From Rhodosorus marinus (lineage: Eukaryota > Rhodophyta > Stylonematophyceae > Stylonematales > Stylonemataceae): a stretch of 64,000 nt of DNA. Where the stretch lies: the NCBI GenBank assembly GCA_029953675.1, contig JAMWBK010000011.1:1364001-1428000 (forward strand), written 5' to 3'. A model generated the notes under the pieces. The model saw nothing but the letters and a program-made list of their open reading frames with translations. It made no database searches and was not told the DNA's origin. Positions within the stretch are counted from its first letter, which is position 1. The number at the start of each line of letters is the position of its first letter. Below, piece by piece: positions 32,151-41,977 of the stretch. The position numbers and the translations under genes were made by a program.

Positions 32151-33868
32151 GTCAAGGCCAAATGCACGCTCTACGGCCGAGCCTTGACGACGGCGCGAGT
32201 CATCAATCGCGAGATACCTGGCATACATGTCACCCGAGAAGGCGTCACTATCCATTCGATCCCGATGGGAAACCGGGAATATATCGAGCACGAGTGCCGT
32301 GCGCTTCAAAATAAGCACGAAAAAGCTCATCAAGGAATCAAGGAAATAGCACAGCCACCGCAACAGGAACTTAACGCACAGGTCGCATTGTTCAGGTACT
32401 GCGCGGAAACGCGGCTAGATTACCTGCTACGATGCCTAGCCTACCCGTTCGGCCGCAGTCTGGCACGGGAGGCGGACACCATGACGAGATATAATCTGGA
32501 AACCTTGCTCGGAGGCCTCGCTACCTACCTCTGGCATGGAGGACGAGGAGCACCTGGGACACATCTTGGAACATATTGCGCTGCCTTGCTGGTTGGGGGG
32601 GATTTGGGTTCGCTCCTCGACGGCGTATCCAACCTATTGCTTACTACTCGGCATGGACAAATACCTTTCGAAGCAATACAGGGGACTGGCCTCACATTGC
32701 TGAGCTGCAGAGGCAGGTCTATACAGACAGAACTCCGGCTACGAACAGCGCGACACGACTAAAATGGTCCACAGAACACCTCGCAGACCAGATACAATCA
32801 TCTGCTCGAGCGATACAACGCAGGCTGCGGCCCGAAACTCCGCCGCGGATCAGGAGACTGGCCACCCTGCAGCAGACGAGGGAAAACGCCCCAGAAAACT
32901 GTGGCGATTGGAATAATGGTTCTACACAACAAACTCTCTCTCGGGAGGCACACCATTCAGCATTCCAACGCCTGGTTAGCAATCCGCGCATCTCTGGCGA
33001 ACATCGCGCTCGAATCAGGTCGGCGGCGGGCTCTGGATCGGGAGTCTGGCTGCGCGAACTGCCGACGTTGGAGCCGAAAAAGCTGAGCTCGATCGAAATG
33101 CAGGTGAATATCCGACAACTACTGGGGCTACCGATTCCAGGGCTGCGAACTACGGAAAAATGTACTCTATGCCGTGGTAAACACGGAGCAAATGGAGTAC
33201 AACGCTTTCATCATTGCCCCACGTCGACGGGGCTGTGGCAACGTAGGCATGACGAGATATGCACGGAGATCGCAAGGTCGCTGAACCGGTGGAACTTTGT
33301 GGACATCGAGCAGGAGCCAGAGAAATATTTTGAAAATTACGCGCTACGGCCAGACATCATTGCTACGCATCCGAGGACATTGCAACGGTATGCGCTGGAC
33401 GTGACGGTTGTGTCTCCTTTGTAGGGGAAGTATCTGAGGCGTAGTCAGGAGGAGAGTGGATATGCAGCAAGATGTGCAGAGAGGTGGAAGAAAGCGTACT
33501 ACAAGGAGGCGATGACGCTAGAACACCCAGATGACAAGTTCATCCCAATTGCAATAGAAAAATTTGGGCGGACTGGACCGATGGCACAGGAGTTTCTGCG
33601 GGACAGCTGCAAGCATTTGTTGCACCGGAGCCTAGAACTGAGCGATATAAGATCGCAGATAAACCGGCAACTTTGGCGAGGTAATGCGGAGATAGCGCTA
33701 GGCGCTTTGCGCTTGGACCAGTTGGAGAATCCACTGGTGCCTGTTTTTTCTTTAGAACGTAGCATGAGACCCCGGTAGCGGGGTTGGAGTAAGCATTCCC
33801 CTAGATAGCGATAAAGTAGTGTTACGCTGCAGTAGGCAGCTGCCCAGTAAAGCTTACGGTTACGTTAG
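32151..33868 (+). pseudogene. Family B-related retrotransposon fragment, thumb to RLE
   Basis: It starts in AKCTLYGRALTTARVINREI. A frameshift at the G-run near 32595 separates the frame ending at 32762 from the frame 32576-33424. The latter carries SRAIQRRLRPETPPRI, CTLCRGKHGANGVQRFHHC, LRPDIIATHP and YALDVTVVSPL. A single TAG (33422-33424) then interrupts the frame before GKYLRRSQEESGYAARC, which continues to RSMRPR. It differs from the 50.8-kb copy at many residues, so it is a separate subfamily. Confidence 0.8.
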
Positions 33869-34242
33869 TCTTTATAAGGAAGTGCTGAGGGGGCAAAACC
33901 GAGATGTGGTTCTTGTGCCGTTCATTTTTGAGACTTTTGGTCGAATGGGCCAGGCAAGCCTTGAATTTCTTCGAACGGCGAGCGCGCACCTGCATGATCG
34001 TGACTCCCATCTATCGTTGGTGAGGGGTCAACTAAACCGCATTTTGTGGCAGCACAATGCTGCGCTAGTTGAGCACGCGATCTAGAAAGATCGCGCAGAT
34101 AGACCGATATTTCCCCTAAGTAGAATTTAGATGAGACTCCTGGACAGGGAGTCCAGGTTTGGTTAGTGCGTACGTAGTGATCGTGTGATGCGCTACACTA
34201 GGTAGCTGCCCAATAAAGGCTACGGGGTTACGTTAGTCTGTG
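33869..34242 (+). pseudogene. Family C 3' fragment with structured 3' UTR
   Basis: It encodes EVLRGQNRDVVLVPFIFETF and the end of the RLE protein, matching the minus-strand copy at 3795-4100. It is followed by the C 3' UTR: hairpin 1 (ACTCCTG paired with CAGGGAGT, one bulge) and hairpin 2 (GCTAC 34192-34196, loop ACTAG, GTAGC 34202-34206). The tail is GGGGTTACGTTAGTCTG, and the next B copy starts at once. Confidence 0.75.
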
Positions 34243-34988
34243 GTTTGCGCAAGGTTGCAACGCAATGGACTCTTCACGCGGTTATGGACAGGGTGCGTGA
34301 GCTCCTGGTGCCCTTACAACTGGGTATTGGAGTAAGTGGCGGGTGCGAACGCTCACTTCACAGGATCCAGGCCCATTTGTCATGCGAACCCGATTCGGTG
34401 GTCCTTCGGCTAGACCTGGAGACTGCCTTTAATCGCATCGACCGACGACTTGCCAAGCAACTGGTGGACGAGCACTTCCCGGAGCTTGCACCACTGTATA
34501 GACTTGGCTATGGAAGCGACAACGCGGACTCACCGACGCTCTGTGGCTGGCGATCTTCCCCTGGACAGAACGAAACCGACACCTCTCGCCCGACTCTGCA
34601 AGCAGCTACAGGAGTCCAAAGGGAGATCCACTGGGGCCGGTGCTACATGCACTATCCCTGGCGCCCTTTCTAAGAGCGTTGCGAGGTTGCGAGCCAAGTT
34701 CCCCAACGAAACGATTGTTGCTATCCACAACGATATCACGATTGTCGGGTCGCTACAAGCCTTGAAGGCATCCCTGGCATGGGCAAAAACTGTGCTCCCC
34801 TCTCTTGGAGCACGCCTGCAACTCGGCAAGTGCACTGTGTACGGGCGAACACTGAATACCACGCGAGTGGTCAACCATGAGATTCCTGGAGTCCAAGTGA
34901 CCAGAGACGGAGTCACCATCCACTCGATACCGATAGGCAGCCGAGAAAATATCGAACAGGAGTGCCGGGGGCTGCAAAATAAGCATGA

Positions 34989-35402
34989 GAAACTCTTTGA
35001 GGAAATTGCCAAGATCCCTTAACCGGAGCTTGCGACGCAAATTGCCCTCTTCAGGTTCTGTGCAGAAACGCGACTAGACTATGTGCTACGATGCCTCGCA
35101 TACGAGTTTGGAAGAAATCTGGCACGCGAGGCCGACGTGATGACCAGATATCACCTGGAAATTCTATTCGGAGGCCTCGCTACGACAGCTGGGGTGAAAC
35201 TCTTTGAGGAAATTGCCAAGCTCCCACAACCGGAGCTTACGACGCAAATTGCCCTCTTCAGGTTCTGTGCGGAAACGCGGCTAGACTATGTTCTACGATG
35301 CCTCGCATACGAGTTTGGAAGAACTCTGGCACGCGAGGCGGATGTGATGACCAGGTATCATCTGGAAATTCTATTCGGAGGCCTCGCTACGACAGCTGTA
35401 GA
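34989..35402 (+). repeat. 207-bp tandem duplication inside the B copy
   Basis: The segment beginning GAAACTCTTTGAGGAAATTG at 34989 is repeated at 35196, each copy ending near CTACGACAGCTG. Both copies encode LFRFCAETRLDYVLRCLAYE. The first has a TAA near 35020, so the two were diverging after the duplication or before a recombination. Confidence 0.85.
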
Positions 35403-35835
35403 GGACGACGAGTACGCAGAGCTGATCTCCGACCAAATCGCTCTGCCCTGCGGCTGGGGGGGGGGTTGGGTTTCGCTACTCGAAAGCGCGTCCAACCCAT
35501 CGCGTTTTACTCGTCATGGAGAAACACCTTCCGGAACAATGAAGATGAATGGCCATACCTGACTGAACTAGAGCGGGAGGTTTCGGCAGAACGCTCACCA
35601 GACACATACGAGCCGACGGAGCAACGATGGTCGACTGCACAGCTGGCGGACCAGATCTGTGCATCGTCGCGAGCAATACAACGGAGGCTCGGACCAGAAA
35701 CCCCGCCGCGGATCTTGGCATTGACTACACTGCAACAACCACGCGAATCACCTCTTCGAAACGCACCGGGCGAGACTGCAGCTTGGAATAATGGTTCAAT
35801 ACAACAAACCCTCTCTCGAGAGGCACACCATTGTG

Positions 35836-36132
35836 ACCAAATACGCGGGGGCTTTGTCTTCCCCTGGTGTTCGTGCTTCGGCACTAGCACATCGCTTGGT
35901 ACCCCTGATCATTGAGTGCTTTGGGTTCATGGACTCTGTTGGTTCTCGCTGGCTTCGGGAGTTGTTCCGCGAACGCCCTGACCGTCTTCAATCGTTGTTT
36001 ACCCGCTTAAGTTTCCTGCTGTGGCGCATGAATGCCGCTTTGATGTTGGAGGCGCGAGTTCTTCGCCGCACTTAGTCTTTTTTTCCCCTCGGGGTTTTTT
36101 CTTTCAGCCTCCGATTAAACCATTCGTCGTCG
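35836..36132 (+). mobile_element. Nested family A2 3' fragment with target-site duplication
   Basis: The segment is nearly identical to 58996-59285 (end of the A2 ORF2 and its 3' UTR). It is flanked by ATTGTG at 35830-35835 and 36133-36138. The flanking B sequence joins up exactly when one ATTGTG and the insert are removed. This gives the size of an A2 target-site duplication (6 bp). Confidence 0.9.
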
Positions 36133-36937
36133 ATTGTGCATTCCAAAGGTTGGTCACCAACCCACGAATCTCCCCTGAAAACCGAGCTCGAATACGGTCC
36201 GCCGCGGGATCCGGGTCGGGAGTCTGGCTGCGTGAAATACCAACGCTGACACCGAAAAAATTGAGTGCGGTTGAGATGCAGGTAAACGTTCGACAACTGC
36301 TGGGGCTGCCAATGCCGGGATTACGGACCACCGAGAAGTGCACTAGTTGCCAGAGTAAACACGGAGGGACTGGGGTACAACGGTTTCATCACGGCCCAAC
36401 ATCAACTGGACTGTGGCAACGTAGACACGACGAAATCTGCAGAGAGATGGCACGGTGGCTGAGGCGATGGAACTTCATGGACGTAGAGCAAGCGTACTTC
36501 GAGAACTACGGACTGCGACCTGATATCATTGCGAGGCATCCGAGGACCAAACAAAGGTATGCGCTGGATCTGACGGTGGTGTCACCATTACAGGGAAAAT
36601 ATTTGCGGCGGAGCCAAGATGATAGCGGATACGCGGCGAGAGCTGCGGAGAAGTGGAAAATCGCTCACTACAAGGAAGCGATGGTGATCGAGAAACCGGA
36701 TGACAAGTTCATCCCGATAGCGATAGAAACGTTTGGGCGTACGGGGCAAATGGCACAAGAGTTCCTCCGCGACAGCTGCAAACACCTACTGCACAGGAGT
36801 GAGGAGCTGAGAGACGTGAGATCCCAGATAAACCGGCAACTATGGCGAGGTAACGCAGAGATAGCATTAGGCGCTTTGCGCGTGGACCAGCTGGAGAACC
36901 CGCTGGTGCCTGTTTTTTCTTTTGAACGTAGCATGAG

Positions 36938-37032
36938 ACCCCGGTAGCGGGGTTCCAGTAAGTTTTTCCCTAGATAGGATTAGACGTAGTGTTGCGCTGC
37001 AGTAGGCAGCTGCCCAGTAAAGCTTACCGTTA
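36938..37032 (+). promoter_or_regulatory. Family B 3' UTR: stop-codon hairpin, second hairpin, tail
   Basis: Hairpin 1 is ACCCCG (36938-36943), loop GTAG, CGGGGT (36948-36953), and the stop codon TAG of the ORF is in the loop. Hairpin 2 is GCTGC (36996-37000), loop AGTAG, GCAGC (37006-37010). CCAGTAAAGCTTACGGTTAC ends the element. The same plan with compensating base changes is seen in families C and D. Confidence 0.65.
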
Positions 37033-37465
37033 CGACTGCTTAGCCATGACATCCCTGGCGTCACGGCAACGCGAGACGGAGTTACCATCCATTCCATTCC
37101 GAGTGGAACACGGGCTTACATCCAAAGCGAGTGCCGGAAAATACAAAACAACCACGAGAAGCTATTCAAGGAGATAATGCACCTGCCCCCTGATGAACTG
37201 AATACGAAACTGGCACTCTTCCGGTATTGTTCTGAACCCCGCCTAGACTACTTTCTACGCAGCCTCGCCTACCCCTTTGGAAGAACACTTGCACGGGAAG
37301 CGGACGCCCTGACGCGTTATCACCTCGATACGCTATCTGGAGGCCTCACTACTACGGACACCGAGGACCCTGACTACGAAAACTCTACACAAGCCCAGAT
37401 CGCACTCCCCTGTTGATGGGGAGGACTGGGATTCGCTACGAGACAACGGATCCAGCCCATCGCCT
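37033..37465 (+). pseudogene. B-like retrotransposon thumb fragment (separate subfamily)
   Basis: It encodes DIPGVTATRDGVTIHSIPSG, then LFRYCSEPRLDYFLRSLAYP and WGGLGFATRQRIQPIAFY. A TGA (about 37414) breaks the frame just before WGGLGF. It begins at a B tail and ends abruptly at an A3 tail on the minus strand (TGGACTTTACTGGACTTTAC). It differs from all other B copies at many positions. Confidence 0.65.
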
Positions 37466-38520
37466 TCTACTGGACTTTACTGGACTTTACTAGCATAGCC
37501 TGAAGCGCTACGCAAGGCGTGAAGATGAACTAATAACTAGGGAGGGAAGCATGCAACCCCAGGCGCCGATGGCGCGCCTCGGAACGCATGTCGCTGGAAT
37601 ATCGCCAAAGGGAGACACTTAAACGCCTCACGAGCGCCAAATATTCAGTAGGATGCTCAGCAAAACATTTCCGCAACCACTATAAACCCGACTTATCCAC
37701 GTGACCAAAGCTTTCCACAATGAATGGCTGGAACCGGTGAGAGCGACCCTCAGCGCAAGGCAGACTGGCCATGCTCTCAGCATAATGTCGTTCCTTAACT
37801 CTTCGAAGGGCTGAAGTCGCGGCCCCCCGGCGGCGGGAGGCTGCGGTGAGGTGGGCGCTGGCCACGGGGCAGGTAATCGCAAGGTCCACATATGTTGAGC
37901 GTCTGGCAGCAGCGTCGGAGACGAGGAGATCGGCTATACAACGGGGCGGTGCAGAATCCGAGATTAATCTGGGCACTTCCGACTCAACCTCAACCGTATG
38001 CCCTATCCGAGTCAAAAATTCGCTGAGGATGTACTTGAGGCGAGTGTGACGCCTCGTACGGAGACCTCTCAACAGTCCGCAGGAACCCAGGAAGTGGTAG
38101 CCACAAGCGTCAATCCGGCTCTCACATCCCTGACAGAAAGACGGCCGATTAGAGTGCCACGGAGCCTGTGGCAAATCGAGATAGATCCGTGCGGCAGAAC
38201 GGAACTGGAAAGCATCGAGACGATGAATTAATGACGAAGGTAGAGTGGTTAACCACAAGTGCGAGAGGTGGCCTCCCATGCCGCGGAGACGAGCGGCAGG
38301 GGTAGGCGGCGTGAGAGGAGAATTGAGCATGACTGTGTGAGCGGCACTGTGTTGGCCCCAGGTGAGGCTATGTTGAATCACATCAGTGCGGGAGCTCCAC
38401 AATCGGCTCAAATCCGGGCAGTCTGCAACAGGTGACCCGGGGCTAGCTCTCCGTCATCGGCAAGAACTCGGTCGAGGGGAGAATCCTCAATCGCTTCAGC
38501 TCGTCCCCGTAACAGCTGAA
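37466..38520 (-). pseudogene. Family A3 retrotransposon 3' part
   Basis: The minus frame 37680-38411 encodes SRLWSSRTDVIQHSLTWGQH, LRGMGGHLSHLWLTTLPSS, a zinc-knuckle region (CQGCESRIDACGYHFLGSC), RTRRHTRLKYI, RCIADLLVSDAAARRS and YVDLAITCP. A frameshift near 37680 separates the last 60 codons. The 3' end has two tail units. It is very close to the copy at 52501-53645. Confidence 0.8.
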
Positions 38521-39110
38521 GGGCATGTACTCGCGAGGTCAACATATGCGGAGCGTCTGGCGGCAGCATCGGAGACGAGGAGATATAACCACATGCATCG
38601 ATCCGACCCTCAAATCCCTGACAGAAAGACGGCCGATTAGAGTGCCACGGAGCTTGTGACGATCCCAGATAAATCCGTGCGGCGGAACGAAACTGGAAGG
38701 CATCCAGACGGTGACCCAGTGATGACGGCAGGGTCGTTAACCACAAATGTGATAGATGGCCTCCCATGCCGCGGAGGCGAGCGGCGGTGGTACGCGGTGT
38801 GAGGGGAGAGTTGAGCAAGATTGCGTGAACGGCACTGTGTTGGCCCCAGGTGAGGCTATGTTGAATCACATCAGTGCGCGAGCTCCACAATCGGCTCAGA
38901 CCCGGGTAATCGGCAACCGGTGCCCCGGGGCTGGCTTCCCCCTCGTCGGCGAGTACTCTGTCGATGGGAGAGTCCTCGATTGCCTCTGTTTGTCCCCATG
39001 ACAGCTCCTTCCAGCAGAGAAATCTAGGATCGGCTCTCGTCCGGCACTGCGTTGCACTTACTGAACGCCTGTTGCAGAGCATCATAGACACTCAAAAGCG
39101 ATGGCGGAAG
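38521..39110 (-). pseudogene. Second family A3 fragment, rearranged
   Basis: The same coding segment recurs upstream on the minus strand, diverged: TRADPRFLCWKELSWGQTEA, LRGMGGHLSHLWLTTL and RIYLGSSQAPWHSN. A short RLE piece (AERLAAASETRR on the other strand's reading) is fused at about 38520-38590. It is a 3'-deleted older copy next to the first one. Confidence 0.6.
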
Positions 39111-39436
39111 GGTCACGGGCTCCTCGTTAGTCAGTGCTTAAGCCAAAAGGCAGGCACCGTCGTCGTTTGATTTCTCGACGTCTGCTGGGCATTGTTGGGT
39201 TGTGTTTTCCTGGTATCTCCTGTGTCCATCTGGTGATGGTTGGCTTGTAGGTCAGCCTGAGGCAAAGTTCTGGCTCTGCAGTCTCTACGGCTGGTAGGGT
39301 CATCTCTGTATCCGGGAGTGTGCCGTCAGCAGACGTCTCGAGAGCGTTTCTGTTGAGGAGGCGCCGGAAGGTTGCAGAGGAGTTCCGCGTGGGGGTTACC
39401 CTCTTGTGCATCCTCCTGAGGTAATTGGGATGTCGG
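39111..39436 (-). pseudogene. Family C-like ORF1/ORF2 junction fragment
   Basis: The minus frame (VTPTRNSSATFRRLLNRNA) matches 1462-1600, and the nucleotides around GTTGTGTTTTCCT match about 1358. The fragment begins just after a CTAGTCTGGGGTA tail on the same strand. Confidence 0.55.
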
Positions 39437-39940
39437 GCTACCCCAGACTAGCGCAACCCCGCGTTAGCAGGGCTTTTCTCCAGGTACGCCGTCAGCGAGG
39501 GCAGGCGGTTCTCCAGCGAAGCAACGACAAGAAGGCTGGTCAGTTTTGAGATCAGTACGTGCGGCGACGCTTCGTCGCAGTTGCTGAGAGGGGCCTCGGT
39601 GCTGAATGCGCCCATGCGCAGTCCACGAGCGGAGAGACGGCAGCGTCGGCCACCGGAAGAGGTGGGGAAAACCCAGCCATCACAAAAGAGTGTGGCGAGG
39701 AGAAGTTTCACCACCAAAGCGCCACAAAAACTGGCGAATATCCAATACAAAGCACCACGAATCCTCCACCACAACCCAACGAAAAGGAGAGAAAGCCCGC
39801 AGACAAGCCACACACTCAAAAACCCCGGGCAAAGACGGAAGTCAGTGCCTCCGAACAAACACTATGATAATCAAAAACCCGCCCAACCCAACACCATAAA
39901 CCCTCACAAGCCACCAGAACATCTATATTGCCGGTAGGGC
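39437..39940 (-). pseudogene. A2-like ORF1 N-terminal fragment
   Basis: The minus frame 39448-39858 contains RLSARGLRMGAFSTEAPLSN and SKLTSLLVVASLENRLPSL. These align with the A2 ORF1 start (ARVELCVGGFSTAATLTD, SKLTSLLVTASQEHRLPLL). Upstream lies a hydrophobic leader-like stretch also present in A2. It is a 5' piece of an element, which target-primed 5' truncation alone cannot leave, so deletion or recombination was involved. Confidence 0.6.
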
Positions 39941-41640
39941 TGTGCCAAGTGGGTCGGGTTTTGGGCGGCCTCTTCTAACGTTCAAATTTTCTCCCGCACT
40001 CATCGCCTGGTTCCTTTGTTTAATCCAATGCTGAAAAAAAGCCGAGGGGCAAAATTGATTGCGAGCGGCGAAGATCGCTCCAACATTAATTGACTCGAGA
40101 AGTGGACGGCGATAGTCGTCGCACTACGTAGGTTCACCTTCTGTTCCTAATCCTAATGTTTCGGGAGTGATCCGCGAACGTATTGACCGTCTTTCCTCGT
40201 TGACGGGTGAACAATGGGGGGGAAAGACGGTCAGGACGTACGCGTACACTCCCGAACATGAATTGAATGAATTTATTTAAATTAGTGAATGATTGACTGA
40301 ATGATTGATTTGTATCGATCTAACCGATAGTTAACGGCGCGGGGAGAGCTGTGGTGGTCCAGCCGATGTGTTCCAATCATCATTGGTGAGGTTAGCTACT
40401 CGGCAATGAGTACTGGTGGGCTCTTCCATTTATTAATCCTTGAATATTCGTCGCTTTTCTGACGGGTGAAATCCTGAGAAAAGAAGAGACCACCCTCTCT
40501 AACGTTCGAATTTTCCTGCCTGAAAAAACATCAGTAATAACAACAAAGGACGCCTACCTCTGTAGGACGGCCCGTTGAACTTCCGTATGGTTCAAAATAT
40601 AATTCAAAATTCCATCTCGTTCAATTTCGTCTTTTGTTCTTTTTTGACTTCAGGGTGCTGAGTATTGGGTGCTCCCTACGTTGTTTAAGTGTCGCTCTCT
40701 GGCATATTTTGGCAGCATCTCGCCGATGTGCGCCACCACCGGCTGGGCAGCTCTTGCATGCTTCTCTCCCTAGTACCTAGCTCCATTTTATAAAACCGCT
40801 TCAGGCTATGCTAGTAAACCACCAACACTCTGAAGCTTTGCAAGAACGGACGGCGTTCGACTACGGGGTCACCCCCCCCCCATAGGACAATGGATTCCCA
40901 AGATATGTATATAGTCGAAATTGCAACTGAAATTTTGATTTAATTGGACACCAAAGACACACGGGGGCAAGTTGAACTATAGAAAGCATGGTGGATTGTC
41001 TTCTCATTTGGAGGGGGAGGGGGGAGGGGATTTGAGTGATGTATCAAAGAAATTCATTTTGAACACATAAAAACAATCTAATCGAATGTCGAAATTATAT
41101 ATATGAAAACTAAACTCAGGAATCTGTATTTTTTGATCAAAAGTTTTGGAAGTTTGCGAAGTGAAAAAGGTCAAAAAAATTGAATAGTCGAAATTACATA
41201 TTAAATTCTATTTTGGCCTCGGTTTACGTTGGTCTGAGAGAATTCAGAGGCTGAAAGAAAAAAAACGTTGTCAGCCAGGTGCTACCACATACAAATCATG
41301 GCCGTTCCCCAGCGTTGAGTGTACATCGGGGGTGGGTCGTGCCCTTAATTTCTTATCATTATTACTTCTTTGCGCATCAATGCAGCTTTGATGTTGGAGG
41401 CGCGAGTTCTTCGTAGTCTTTTTTTCCCCTCGGAGTTTTTTCTTTCAGCCTCCGATTAAACCATTCATTCATTACTTCTTAATGAAGTTTTCTAATTTGC
41501 ATACACAGTGCTGCTCACGCAATCTTGCTCGACTCTAGTCCTTAGTCTTCTTGCACGCCTTACCTGGACTTTACTGGACTTTACTAGCATAGCCTGAAGC
41601 CTTACGTAGCGCTTCAGGCTATGCTAATAAACCCAATTGG
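39941..41640. other. Non-coding region with scraps of A2 and A3
   Basis: About 40155-40250 is an imperfect foldback around a GACCGTCTTTCC segment resembling the A2 end. About 40660-40825 is a diverged A3 3' end (plus strand, TTCAGGCTATGCTAGTAAACC). About 41375-41470 is an A2 3' end with a (CATT)n tail. 41585-41626 is an inverted pair of A3 ends. The AT-rich stretch 40860-41230 shows no gene. Confidence 0.5.
41585..41626. repeat. Inverted pair of A3 termini
   Basis: TAGCATAGCCTGAAGC (41585-41600) and its exact reverse complement (41611-41626) face each other across 10 bases. Each is followed outward by A3-type tail bases (ACTTTACTGGACTTTAC on the left, AATAAACC on the right). Confidence 0.75.
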
Positions 41641-41858
41641 CAACAAAACAAAGTGGAGGAGAAAAGTTGAACATTAGATGAATGTGTTTAGCGGACGTTG
41701 AAAACATGAATGAGTTTGCGGACACTGAAAAAAAAAACGATAGAAGGTGTGGTCGGTTGCTTTCGCCCGGGTGTTGATGAGTGGAAAGGATGGAAAGATT
41801 TGTTTCTATGAATCGAAATGCATTGGAATAGAGATGTATTGGGGCCGAGGTCCCACAC

Positions 41859-41866
41859 TATTTAAT
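41859..41866 (+). promoter_or_regulatory. Possible TATA-like element
   Basis: TATTTAAT lies 112 bases upstream of the ATG at 41978. It is AT-rich within a GC-balanced stretch. Weak evidence only. Confidence 0.25.
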
Positions 41867-41977
41867 CTACGAGGTTAGCCTGCGGAGCATGCCGAGGTGT
41901 GAGAAATTGAGTTCGGCTCAGCGACCTTTTTTGGCACAGGGACCAATTCTGGCTCATTGTTGGGAGTTTGAAGAAAC

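Larger units (their letters stand above)
34243..37032 (+). pseudogene. Family B retrotransposon, long copy with nested A2
   Basis: It starts in VATQWTLHAVMDRVRELLVPL and includes motif A as RLDLETAFNRIDRR. Motif B is damaged by a 2-base loss (GVQ then frameshift near 34617). Motif C is IHNDITIVG, with the first Asp changed to Asn. A 207-base tandem duplication starts at 34989. A 10-G tract near 35456 shifts the frame. An A2 end is inserted at 35836-36132. The frame after it (36138-36947) carries CTSCQSKHGGTGVQRFHH, LRPDIIARHP, YALDLTVVSP and the RSMRPR end. Both 3' stem-loops follow. Not functional. Confidence 0.85.

Noticed and set aside
39448-39858. Hydrophobic minus-strand frame as a host membrane protein
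   Set aside because: Its C-terminal half aligns with the A2 ORF1, so it is a retroelement piece with a translated leader.
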